A model generated the notes under the pieces. It was not told the origin of the DNA. It made no database searches and worked only from the letters and a program-made list of their open reading frames with translations. Positions 18,081 through 26,926 of a DNA stretch of 64,000 nt are shown here, one piece after another (within the stretch, counting starts at the first letter, position 1; each line of letters begins with the position of its first letter). The stretch spans positions 1 through 64,000 of the forward strand of contig JAFTCL010000041.1 in assembly GCA_017454745.1 (NCBI GenBank). The letters are read 5' to 3'. This DNA comes from Kiritimatiellia bacterium. GTDB lineage: Bacteria > Verrucomicrobiota > Kiritimatiellia > RFP12 > UBA1067. A program made the translations under genes and the position numbers.

Positions 18081-19868
18081 ATGGGTTACAAACAATACAT
18101 TCTTACGTGCGGCGGCACCGCTTGCGATTCGAACCGGGGCATTGAGCTGTTCAACGCCCTGAAGAAGGCGGTCAGCGACAACGGGCTGGAGGACTCGGTT
18201 CAGGTGGTCCGCACCGGCTGTCTCGGTTTCTGCGAAAAGGGGCCGATCGTAAAGATCTTGCCGGAAGATACCTTCTACGTCGAGGTTAAGCCCGAAGACG
18301 CCGAAGAAATCGTCAAAGAGCACATCATCAAGGGGCGTACCGTCGACCGCCTGCTTTACGACAAGAGTCAGAGCAAGGTCCACGTCGGGGTTGAGGGTAT
18401 CGATTTCTACCAGAAGCAGTTCCGCATCGTGCTGCGCAACTGCGGCGTGATCGATCCTGACCGTATCGATGAGTATATCGCCCGCGACGGTTACAAGGCG
18501 CTGGAAAAGGTGCTGTTCGAGATGACCCCGCAGGATGTCGTCGATGAAATCACCAAGTCAGGTCTGCGCGGACGCGGCGGCGCTGGCTTCCCGACCGGCG
18601 TCAAATGGGGCTTCGCGGCCAAGCAGCCCGCCGGGCAGAAGTACATGGTCTGCAACGCCGACGAGGGCGACCCCGGCGCGTACATGGATCGTTCGACGCT
18701 CGAGGGTGACCCGCACTCCATCCTGGAGGCGATGACTATCGCCGGTTACGCGATCGGCGCTTCCAAGGGCTTCATCTACATCCGCGCCGAATACCCGCTG
18801 GCCATCAAGCGCCTTCAGAACGCCATCGCCCAGTCCACCGAGTTGGGGCTGTTGGGCGAGGACATTCTCGGCAGCGGCTTCTCCTTCACGATTGAGCTTC
18901 GTTTCGGCGCCGGCGCGTTCGTCTGCGGCGAAGAGACCGCGTTGCTGGCCTCCATCGAGGGTAAGCGCGGTATGCCCACCCCGCGTCCGCCGTTCCCGGC
19001 GGTGAAGGGTCTCTGGGGCCGCCCGACCGTCATCAACAACGTCGAGACGCTGGCCAACATCCCGGTGGTGATCCTCAAGGGCGCCGATTGGTTCAACAAG
19101 ATCGGCACCGCCACCACCAAGGGCACCAAGGTCTTCGCGCTCACCGGCAAGGTGAATAACTCCGGATTGATTGAGGTCCCGATGGGAACCACGTTGCGCG
19201 AGATTATCTTCGACGTCGGCGGCGGCATCAAGGGCGGCAAGAAGTTCAAGGCGGCCCAGACCGGCGGTCCTTCGGGCGGTATCATTCCCCCGCAGTTCCT
19301 CGACACCCCGATTGATTACGAGTCCCTCGGCAAGATCGGCTCGATCATGGGTTCCGGCGGACTGATCGTCATGGACGAGACCGACTGCATCCCCGACATC
19401 GCGAAGTTCTACCTGGACTTCACGGTGGACGAGAGCTGCGGCAAGTGCGCTCCGTGCCGTATCGGCGGGCGCAAGCTGTTGAACTATCTCGACAAGATCT
19501 GCAGCGGCGATGGTACCGAAGAGGATCTCCAGCGGATGCTGGATATCAGCGACGCCATGGCCCGCGCTTCCCTGTGCGGTCTGGGGCAAACCGCTTCCAA
19601 CCCGGTCAGGTCTTCGCTGCGTTACTTCCTTGACGAGTACAAGGAGCACATCCACGACCACAAGTGCCGCGCCGGCAAGTGCAAGAAACTGCTGAACTTC
19701 ACCATTGATCCGGAAAAGTGCAAAGGGTGCACGCTTTGCGCCCGCAAGTGCCCGGTCGGAGCCATCACCGGCACCGTTAAACAACCCCACGTGATTGACA
19801 CTGCCAAGTGTATCAAGTGCGGCCAGTGCTACGACAACTGCAAGTTTGGCGCGATTTCCCGCGGCTAA
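18081..19868 (+). CDS. hydB: NuoF-like flavoprotein subunit HydB of bifurcating [FeFe] hydrogenase
   Basis: At 595 aa this subunit binds NAD(H) and FMN. The N-terminal 90 residues are a thioredoxin-like [2Fe-2S] domain (Cys10, Cys15, Cys47, Cys51). The 51-kDa complex-I core follows, with the glycine-rich NADH/FMN site (GLRGRGGAGFPTG), the NADEGDPGAYMDR segment and FVCGEETALLASIEG. Next come an SLBB segment and the [4Fe-4S] site ESCGKCAPCRIGG with a distal Cys. The C-terminal 60 residues carry two ferredoxin motifs (CKGCTLCARKCPVG and CIKCGQCYDNCKFG). This is the layout of HydB in electron-bifurcating hydrogenases, not of respiratory NuoF. An upstream in-frame ATG at 18021 would overlap the previous gene and is rejected in favour of 18081. 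Confidence 0.95.
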   Translation: MGYKQYILTCGGTACDSNRGIELFNALKKAVSDNGLEDSVQVVRTGCLGFCEKGPIVKILPEDTFYVEVKPEDAEEIVKEHIIKGRTVDRLLYDKSQSKVHVGVEGIDFYQKQFRIVLRNCGVIDPDRIDEYIARDGYKALEKVLFEMTPQDVVDEITKSGLRGRGGAGFPTGVKWGFAAKQPAGQKYMVCNADEGDPGAYMDRSTLEGDPHSILEAMTIAGYAIGASKGFIYIRAEYPLAIKRLQNAIAQSTELGLLGEDILGSGFSFTIELRFGAGAFVCGEETALLASIEGKRGMPTPRPPFPAVKGLWGRPTVINNVETLANIPVVILKGADWFNKIGTATTKGTKVFALTGKVNNSGLIEVPMGTTLREIIFDVGGGIKGGKKFKAAQTGGPSGGIIPPQFLDTPIDYESLGKIGSIMGSGGLIVMDETDCIPDIAKFYLDFTVDESCGKCAPCRIGGRKLLNYLDKICSGDGTEEDLQRMLDISDAMARASLCGLGQTASNPVRSSLRYFLDEYKEHIHDHKCRAGKCKKLLNFTIDPEKCKGCTLCARKCPVGAITGTVKQPHVIDTAKCIKCGQCYDNCKFGAISRG

Positions 19869-19892
19869 CCGGAAAGGAAGGATGAGTTTATT

Positions 19893-21683
19893 ATGGCTAA
19901 CATGATTCAGCTTGAGATTAACGGAATTCCGGTTGAGGTTGAAGAGGGCACTTCGATCTTGAACGCCGCCAAGAAGGTGCACGTCAAGATTCCGACGCTC
20001 TGTTACCACCCGGATCTGACCCCGTGGGCTTCCTGCGGCATTTGTGTGGTTCGCCAGTTGGTTCCGAGCCGCACCGAGCCTGGCAAATGGGTTCCCTCCC
20101 CGAAACTGCTCCGCGCCTGCTGTACCGCAGTGACGCCCGGCATGAAAATCTCCACCCACGATGCGGACATCGTCAAAGTCCGCCGCACCGTGCTGGAGCT
20201 TATCCTCGCCAACCACCCGAACGATTGTTTGCAGTGCCCGCGCAACGGGTCTTGCGAACTCCAGCGGTTGGCCGGCGATTTCGGCATTCGCGACATCCCG
20301 TTCCCGGCCGAGATTCCCTCGATCCCGGTGGACAAGTCCACTCCGTCGCTGGTTCTGAACCAGAACAAGTGCGTCAAGTGCGGCCGCTGCGCGATCGTCT
20401 GCCAGCAGATGCAGAACGTTTGGGCGTTGGAGTTCATCGGCCGCGGCGAGAAGACCCGCATGGCCCCCGCCGCCGACTGCACACTGGAAGAGTCGCCCTG
20501 CATCAAGTGCGGCCAGTGCTCCGCGCACTGCCCGGTGGGCGCGATTTACGAGAACGACGAAACCGCCAAGGTCTGGGATGCGCTGCGCGACCCGGAGAAG
20601 CACTGCGTGGTGCAGATCGCCCCGGCGGTGCGTGTCGCGATCGGCGAGGCGTTCGGCAAGGAACCCGGTACGCTGATGACCGGCGAAACCTACGCGGCCC
20701 TCCGCCGCCTCGGTTTCAAGGCGGTTTTCGACACCAACTTCTCCGCCGACCTCACCATCATGGAGGAAGGCTCGGAGTTCATCAAGCGCTTCACCGGCAA
20801 GGGTGGCGAGCTTCCGCTCATCACTTCCTGCTGCCCGGCGTGGACGGAGTGGATGGAGGAGTATGCGCCTGACTTCATCAACAACTTCTCCACCGCCAAG
20901 TCGCCGCAGCAGATGCTCTCGCCGATGGCCAAGACTTACTACGCGCAGAAGCAGGGTATCGACCCCTCGAAGATCTTCGTGGTCTCGATCATGCCCTGCA
21001 CCGCCAAGAAGTACGAAATCAGCCGCAGCGAGAATATGTCCTCCTCCGGCTATCAGGACACCGACGTGGTGCTTACCACCCGCGAGCTGGCCCGCATGAT
21101 CAAGAGCGCCGGCATCGACTTCGTTTCGCTGGAGCCGGAAGCCGCCGATTCTCTGATGGGCGAATACACGGGCGCCGGCACGATCTTCGGCGTTACCGGC
21201 GGCGTGATGGAGGCCGCGCTCCGCACCGCCTACTGCCTGATCACCAAGAAGGATCAGCCGCCGTCGATCGACTTCATGGACGTGCGCGGTATGCAGGGCG
21301 TCAAGGAGGCCACCATCGATATCGATGGCACCCCGGTTAAAATCGCGGTGGCGCACCAGATGGGCAACGTCAAGCAGGTGTTGGACGCGGTTCGCGAGGA
21401 CCGCAAGAACGGCGTGAAGCCGCGTTATGACTTCATCGAAGTGATGGCATGCCGCGGCGGTTGCATCGGTGGCGGCGGTCAGCCCACTGGCGCAACGGAC
21501 GAAGTCCGCGCGTTGCGCACCAAGGGTATCTACACCGATGACGAGCGTTCGGTGCTCCGCATGAGCCATCTCAACCCGATGATCACCAAGATCTACGAAG
21601 AGTTCTTGGGCGCCCCGCTCAGCGAGAAGGCCCACGAGCTCCTGCACAACCATTACCGCCAGACGAAGGTTTACTCCAAGTAG
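19893..21683 (+). CDS. hydA: [FeFe] hydrogenase catalytic subunit HydA (bifurcating type)
   Basis: The protein (596 aa) oxidises or makes H2 at the H-cluster. In order it has a plant-type [2Fe-2S] domain (Cys37, Cys48, Cys51 and a Cys at 76-77), a His-Cys3 [4Fe-4S] site (His108, Cys112, Cys115, Cys121), two [4Fe-4S] ferredoxin motifs (Cys160-170 and Cys203-213), and the hydrogenase domain. All three H-cluster motifs are intact: TSCCPAW (residues 311-317), MPCTAKKYE (Cys369) and ACRGGCIGGGG (Cys520, Cys524). The proton-channel cysteine Cys313 is present. With HydB and HydC this predicts coupling of NADH plus reduced ferredoxin to H2. AAGGAAGGA precedes the ATG. It is the last gene before a strong terminator. 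Confidence 0.97.
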   Translation: MANMIQLEINGIPVEVEEGTSILNAAKKVHVKIPTLCYHPDLTPWASCGICVVRQLVPSRTEPGKWVPSPKLLRACCTAVTPGMKISTHDADIVKVRRTVLELILANHPNDCLQCPRNGSCELQRLAGDFGIRDIPFPAEIPSIPVDKSTPSLVLNQNKCVKCGRCAIVCQQMQNVWALEFIGRGEKTRMAPAADCTLEESPCIKCGQCSAHCPVGAIYENDETAKVWDALRDPEKHCVVQIAPAVRVAIGEAFGKEPGTLMTGETYAALRRLGFKAVFDTNFSADLTIMEEGSEFIKRFTGKGGELPLITSCCPAWTEWMEEYAPDFINNFSTAKSPQQMLSPMAKTYYAQKQGIDPSKIFVVSIMPCTAKKYEISRSENMSSSGYQDTDVVLTTRELARMIKSAGIDFVSLEPEAADSLMGEYTGAGTIFGVTGGVMEAALRTAYCLITKKDQPPSIDFMDVRGMQGVKEATIDIDGTPVKIAVAHQMGNVKQVLDAVREDRKNGVKPRYDFIEVMACRGGCIGGGGQPTGATDEVRALRTKGIYTDDERSVLRMSHLNPMITKIYEEFLGAPLSEKAHELLHNHYRQTKVYSK

Positions 21684-21703
21684 TCCGGTTGCCGTAACGG
21701 TTA

Positions 21704-21739
21704 AAAAAGGAGGAATTTCGCAAGAAATTCCTCCTTTTT
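21704..21739. terminator. bidirectional intrinsic terminator with GCAA tetraloop
   Basis: A perfect 16-bp stem (21704-21719 with 21724-21739) closes on a GCAA loop, a GNRA tetraloop. The stem base is A5 on one side and T5 on the other, so it works as a T-tailed terminator in both directions. It lies between hydA, ending at 21683 on the plus strand, and the CotH gene, ending at 21808 on the minus strand. Confidence 0.93.
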
Positions 21740-21807
21740 CATTTTCTTTATCTCGTTCTCATGACCTATCAATATGCCAAAAAAGATTACTGCCGAGCTG
21801 TAGGCTG

Positions 21808-24800
21808 TCATTCGGAAATGCGGAGGCGGAAGAAATGTCGCTCGCCCTCGGCTGGACGGCGAAGCCGCCTCTTCTCGGGCGGCACCGGAACGACCGATCC
21901 GAGATTGACCGTCTCCACGGGTTCGCCAGAAAGATCCGCGAAGCGGAACAGCCGCATAACCCCGTTGAGCGCACGATCAAGCACCACGCCGTGCTGACGT
22001 AGCTCGACGTCGAACACGAGTTCTCCCGACGCGTCGAATGCGATGCTACTGAACGCAAGCTCGATCTCAGGCTCGGTCTCAGGCTGCGATGCAACGAGAT
22101 AGCACGCGGTAAGCGTCGTGGCATTGCCTCGGAACGCGGCAACGGCACTGGCACCCTCTTCAGTCGTTGAAATGCCGGCAAGCCACGCCTGCAGCGGCGG
22201 CATGGAGAGAATCGCCTCCGCAACGGCCTGGCGCGTTGGCTTGTCGTCGATGTCCGGAATCGATGGCCGCCAGTCCGCCTCCAAAAGCACTTCGGGCACG
22301 AACGAAGTCGCGCAGAACGAGCCGCCCTTGCCGTCACACATCCGGAAGGTGTTGCCAGTCCATTTCGTTGAAAGATAAAGATGCTGCAAAAGCGTCCCCT
22401 CGGAATCAAAGAGGCGCACGTCCACATTGCCGTCCGTGATCTTGCCCTCCGGCCAGAAATCGGCCTTCGTGCAGCAGATGGACGCGCCGGGGGCGAGCGT
22501 GAGACCGACCGGCAGCGTGAAGTCGCACTTCGCCACGGCATCGCCCGTCTTCGTGCAAGTCACCTGCACGCCGCCGATGTGCAGTTCGGCCGTCTGGCAG
22601 AGATTGGTAAGAACGATGTACTCCTCGCCGTCCGAGCCGCCAAGCACCGGCACGCTCATCACCTCGGCGACGCGCAGGAAGTCCGCGAGATCTGACGACA
22701 CCTGCGTAGCGCCGCCCGCAGGCCACGCGCCAGGCGCACATTCAATCGGCGCAGAGGCAGCCAGCACTTCAACCTGAACCGAGCCGCCCACCACATCCTG
22801 CACCGGCCCGGCCGCAAGCACGCCGCCCGAAGGATAGTAATAACGGCCTTCCACCGTCTCGTATAGGCAGACAACGCCGTTCTCGTCGCGCGCAGGCTCG
22901 TAGTCGCGCTCAAGCACGTCACCTTCGTAGAACCTGAGCTGATAGACGGTGCCGTAGCTGTGACTGCCCGCAGAGGCAAGCGAAAAGAGATACGTCGCAG
23001 GTGCATAACCGGACGGAAACGCCGCCGCTTCGCCCGAAAGCAGGATCTCGTCCGTCGCGGCGTTCTTCAGGTAAAAGTTGCCGAACTCGTAGTCGTAGAG
23101 CGTCGTGCCGTCCGCGACGACATTGCCGTTGACGCGCCGACCGGAGGGGAAGTCGAGATAGGTGTCGCCGCCCTTGTCCTTGTTGGAGAAAAAGCGCCAG
23201 TCGTCTTGGTCGTTGCCCTTGTCCGTGCCCACGAACACGCCGCCCGAGCCCATCTCCATCGTGAACTTCACGCGGCAGCGCGTCGCGGCCGTGGGCACGT
23301 AGCCGAGCGCCACGCGCTGCGTGCCGTCGCCGCGCACGTAGGCGAGCTTCTCGCGTCCGGGCGAAACACGCGTCTCAGCAAGGAATACGCGAAGAACGGC
23401 GGCAGACGAAGAATCAAGACCGTCCGGCGCGCCGACGCGCAGCGCGCCCGCCCCGGCGGCGACCTCTCCGAGATCGGCCTGGTGCGGCCATACGGCAGGA
23501 TCCTCGCCGCGGTCGGACGAATCCCATGCGACGACGAGATGCGCCGCGTACGGAAGATGCGCGTAGGCGACGGCGAGCGTGCCCGCGTCCAGCGCGGCCG
23601 TCAGCTCCACTGGAACGTATCCGGGCACGCTGATCTCCGAAAGCGCACTCCACTCCCCCTCGGCCGAACGCGCGCGTGCCACGACGGCAAAGCCCGCCTC
23701 GTCAACGGCAAACGGACTTGAATAAATTTGCGCGCCCGCGCTCGGCTCGCCGCCGAACAGGCGCGGATCGGAGCCGTCGCGCGTGTAGTAGATCGTCGCG
23801 CCCGCAGAGGATACCAGCTCGGCCATGGCACCACCGTGAACGAGGCTGAGCTCTGGCGCGTCAATCGAAGGATACCATCCCTCGGCGCGGTAGTTGGCGA
23901 GCAGCAGCGGAAAGCGCCGGTCGATGAAGTTGTGGACGATGTATTCGCAGGCGTTCGTCCATGTGGCGTAGGTTTGGCCGTTGCGGCCCCAACGTGCCGC
24001 CTCGTTCACGATCGCGTCGTCGATCTCCGCCATTCGCGCGCGGAAGCGCATCATGTTGTTCGTGGTGGATAGCGCGCCGCCCGGGAAAAAGTGGCGGTGG
24101 AAGAGGTCCGCCCACACGATGCGGTATTCGGCGTTCTTCATGAGCTCGTGGTTGAGCCAGTTCGAGTTGAAGTTGCCGATCCCCGAGAAGACGCCCCATT
24201 CAACGGGGTTGCAGGTCTCGTCGCCCACGAGGCCGGCGTTGCTCGCGTACTTGGCGCCCATGCCAAGGGCGTGTTCCCCGTCGTGGCAGAACCACTTGAA
24301 GCCAGTCGAGGCCTCCGTGTGGTCGTAGATGGCAAAGTAGTTGTTCGGCTTTCTGCTCCAGATCGAGCACGGCGAATCGCCGTCGGCGCTGTAGTGGCCG
24401 ATCTGCGTGCGGAGAATGAGGTTCGTCACGTCGAGGTAAACCGGATAGTCGGGATTGCGCGTGCCGTCGGGATTGCGCCCGAGCGCGCGCAGGTAGGCGT
24501 CGTTTGACGAAAAACCCGCCGTCATCATGTTGTAGAGCGCCTGGCGCGCCTCGTCGCTGCCGGAGTTGAGTTCGTTGACATTGAAGGTGTCGTAGTCTTC
24601 GTTCTCTCCGCCGAGATAGGTGGCGGCGAAGTGGTCGTCGGCGCGTTCCTGCGTCTGGTAGAGCCCCCAGTAGATGCCGTTGATGAAGAGGTTGCAGTAG
24701 CGGCTGCGCGTGTAGGGCTGGCCCACGTCGCGCTGGGCGTCGCGCTCGAACGTCTCCGTAACGAACGCGTCGCGCATCCAGCCCCACGCCTCGGTGGGGT

Positions 24801-26901
24801 TGTTGGCCCATGCGTAGTTCTGGGAGCAGCGCAGGTCCATGCGGCGGAACGACGACGCGCCCTCGTCGCCGAAGAACGGGAACTCCACGCGCTTCATGCC
24901 GTATTCGCTACGGAAGAAGATGCGGAAGGAATGCTTGGGATAGCTGGAGGTGCGGCTCGCCGCGCCGCGGATGCGCAGGCCCATCGGCGCAGAGAATTCG
25001 TTGGCCGCCCCGTTGACGGGGTCGATCTGCTCCACCATGCCCTGCCGCTCCCAGGCCTGGCCCCGTCCGGTGACGTTCACGTAGATGCCAGTCGATGCGT
25101 TGAAGAGATTCGCCGGATCGATCGCGATAGAGAGCGTGACGATGGAATTCGTGAAACCGCTTAGCATCTTCGCGCGCGCTGCGGGATCGGAGACGAGATC
25201 CGTGCGCATGCCGTAGCGCATCGCCTGGTTGTTGACGGCACCGCTCGACGGGAAGCCTCCGCCGGGCGAAACGGTGGAAGGCTCTTGGGTGAGCACATGG
25301 TCGAGGAAGATGTACGTGGCCACGCTCTCGCGTTGAAGAACCGCCGCCGGATTAACCACCGCAGCGCGCACCACCGTCGTTGACGGGATGGTGACCGGCG
25401 AGGTGTATCGCGCGCTCGCGGCCGACGGGGCCGTGCCGTCGAGCGTGAAGCGGATGTCCGCCGCAGGGTCGTCTGGACAGGTCATCGAGAGCGCGAATGG
25501 AGCCGTCTTGTACCCGTGCGCCTCGCTGAACACGACCGGCGCGGTTGGCCCTTCAAGCCCCTCTGCGCCGTTCGGCGCGCCCGGCGTGGGCGTGCGGAAG
25601 TACCGCAGCACCGGCTCGCCGTCCGTCTCAATAAACCCGTATGAGAAGTCGTCGAGCTGCTCGGGATAGGCGAAAGCGGAAACGAGCGTGCCGTCGGCAC
25701 GCGCAAGCGCCACCGACTCGCCCGAAGAGGAAAAGCCCACATCGACATGCACAGTGCCGTTCGTGTAGGCGTTGATACCGTCGGCATAGACTACGAGGTA
25801 GCCGTGAGCCGGTACGCTCGCGCCGGGGGCGAGCCGCTTCCATTTTTCCGGTTTCTTCGCGGGGTTGTCGCTCACAAGCCAGTCCGCCAGATCCACGGGG
25901 AAGTCGTTCGGATTGTAGAGCTCGAACCAGTCCACGTCGGCCGCCGCGCAGACCTCGTTCACGCGAACGTCCATTGGCGCCGCCGCCGGCAGGACGAGGC
26001 GTCCCCCCACGGCGGCCGACGCCTTCCCCAGCGAGTTCGAGGCGAAGGCCGAATAGGCGTATGCGCCGCCGGGCGTAAGGTTTTCGGCCACGAAGCGGTA
26101 CACTCCGCCGCGCACAAGGCCGGAAGCGACCTTCACAGGCGCCGGCAGGGGTTCACCATCCGGACCGAAGGCGAGATAGACATCGGCCGATTCCGCCCCC
26201 AGCCCCGCGAGCTCGAGCGCGCCGCCCACGGACGCGCGCGTCGGCTCCGCACCAAACACGACAGCCGTAACGAGAGGCTCCGGCGTCATGGGCGTTCCAA
26301 CCGCCTCGATCTCCACATAGCCCGCGCCGTTGTTGTCCTGCGTGCCGAAGGCGATTCGCACGCCCGTAACGTTCTGGGCGATAAAGCCCGTTGCGTCATT
26401 GGCGAGCGTGGCAAAGGAAGCGCCAGTGCCGTCCCAGTTCCCGTTCGAGCCGCCAGTGCAGTAGGAAAGCGCAGGAGCGCTGATGTTCCGCCACTGCGTG
26501 TTGCCGTTGTACTGCACCTGCACACGCGAGACGCTTATGCCGTCGCGCCCGGAATCGGCCCACCTTGAGGATATCCTGATCTTCTCCAGCGCCTTCGGCT
26601 CGTCGAAGGTCCAGCTCAAGGCCGCGTTGTTCGCGAGCCCGACGACCTGCGACCAGTCGATAGCCGATCCCGGTACGGCGCCGTCGGTCAGCAGGAGTAG
26701 CGATGCACCGTCCACGCATCGGCCGGATTCGGCGTAGTAGTCGCCTTCCAGCGTGGCGTTGCGCCCGGCAAGGAGATTCGCCCCCGCGAGCGGCGCCCAT
26801 GACTGCGGCGCATAGCCGCCCGTTTCCCAGATGAGCTCCGCCGAAAGCCTCCCGGCAATGCCGAGGAGACCCGCGAAGAGAATTTTGCCGAACCTTTTCA
26901 T
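21808..26901 (-). CDS. giant secreted CotH-kinase-family protein with lamin-tail and chitobiase-C-like domains
   Basis: The product of about 1697 aa starts with a signal peptide (MKRFGKILFAGLLGIAGRLSA). A discoidin/galactose-binding-like region follows (to about residue 210), then a lamin-tail domain near residue 315 (VNEVCAAADVDWFELYNP) and a chitobiase C-like segment (IRFTLDGTAPSA). The CotH kinase-like domain spans about 600-950, including MGLRIRGAASR, HSFRIFFRSEYG, NLFINGIYWGLYQTQER and CHDGEHALGMG. Further on are a second chitobiase-like segment (IYYTRDGSDPRLFGG) and a second lamin-tail-like domain. CotH proteins are atypical secreted kinases in spore formers; in this group their role is unknown. 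It starts 25 nt after the stop of the neighbouring PATR/PA14 gene, so the two form one transcript. The ATG at 26916 is an alternative start. Confidence 0.85.
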   Translation of the reverse strand: MKRFGKILFAGLLGIAGRLSAELIWETGGYAPQSWAPLAGANLLAGRNATLEGDYYAESGRCVDGASLLLLTDGAVPGSAIDWSQVVGLANNAALSWTFDEPKALEKIRISSRWADSGRDGISVSRVQVQYNGNTQWRNISAPALSYCTGGSNGNWDGTGASFATLANDATGFIAQNVTGVRIAFGTQDNNGAGYVEIEAVGTPMTPEPLVTAVVFGAEPTRASVGGALELAGLGAESADVYLAFGPDGEPLPAPVKVASGLVRGGVYRFVAENLTPGGAYAYSAFASNSLGKASAAVGGRLVLPAAAPMDVRVNEVCAAADVDWFELYNPNDFPVDLADWLVSDNPAKKPEKWKRLAPGASVPAHGYLVVYADGINAYTNGTVHVDVGFSSSGESVALARADGTLVSAFAYPEQLDDFSYGFIETDGEPVLRYFRTPTPGAPNGAEGLEGPTAPVVFSEAHGYKTAPFALSMTCPDDPAADIRFTLDGTAPSAASARYTSPVTIPSTTVVRAAVVNPAAVLQRESVATYIFLDHVLTQEPSTVSPGGGFPSSGAVNNQAMRYGMRTDLVSDPAARAKMLSGFTNSIVTLSIAIDPANLFNASTGIYVNVTGRGQAWERQGMVEQIDPVNGAANEFSAPMGLRIRGAASRTSSYPKHSFRIFFRSEYGMKRVEFPFFGDEGASSFRRMDLRCSQNYAWANNPTEAWGWMRDAFVTETFERDAQRDVGQPYTRSRYCNLFINGIYWGLYQTQERADDHFAATYLGGENEDYDTFNVNELNSGSDEARQALYNMMTAGFSSNDAYLRALGRNPDGTRNPDYPVYLDVTNLILRTQIGHYSADGDSPCSIWSRKPNNYFAIYDHTEASTGFKWFCHDGEHALGMGAKYASNAGLVGDETCNPVEWGVFSGIGNFNSNWLNHELMKNAEYRIVWADLFHRHFFPGGALSTTNNMMRFRARMAEIDDAIVNEAARWGRNGQTYATWTNACEYIVHNFIDRRFPLLLANYRAEGWYPSIDAPELSLVHGGAMAELVSSAGATIYYTRDGSDPRLFGGEPSAGAQIYSSPFAVDEAGFAVVARARSAEGEWSALSEISVPGYVPVELTAALDAGTLAVAYAHLPYAAHLVVAWDSSDRGEDPAVWPHQADLGEVAAGAGALRVGAPDGLDSSSAAVLRVFLAETRVSPGREKLAYVRGDGTQRVALGYVPTAATRCRVKFTMEMGSGGVFVGTDKGNDQDDWRFFSNKDKGGDTYLDFPSGRRVNGNVVADGTTLYDYEFGNFYLKNAATDEILLSGEAAAFPSGYAPATYLFSLASAGSHSYGTVYQLRFYEGDVLERDYEPARDENGVVCLYETVEGRYYYPSGGVLAAGPVQDVVGGSVQVEVLAASAPIECAPGAWPAGGATQVSSDLADFLRVAEVMSVPVLGGSDGEEYIVLTNLCQTAELHIGGVQVTCTKTGDAVAKCDFTLPVGLTLAPGASICCTKADFWPEGKITDGNVDVRLFDSEGTLLQHLYLSTKWTGNTFRMCDGKGGSFCATSFVPEVLLEADWRPSIPDIDDKPTRQAVAEAILSMPPLQAWLAGISTTEEGASAVAAFRGNATTLTACYLVASQPETEPEIELAFSSIAFDASGELVFDVELRQHGVVLDRALNGVMRLFRFADLSGEPVETVNLGSVVPVPPEKRRLRRPAEGERHFFRLRISE

Positions 26902-26926
26902 GATTTCATCAGGCATTCAGATACGC

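Noticed and set aside
18558..21653. 1031-codon open frame on the minus strand
   Set aside because: It is antisense to hydB and hydA, whose motifs are complete. The frame is a by-product of GC-rich third codon positions; its translation is low-complexity and lacks domains.
18081..21683. respiratory complex I (NuoE/F/G) genes
   Set aside because: HydA has all three H-cluster motifs, and HydB has the fused N-terminal thioredoxin-like and C-terminal ferredoxin domains, so this is a hydrogenase operon.
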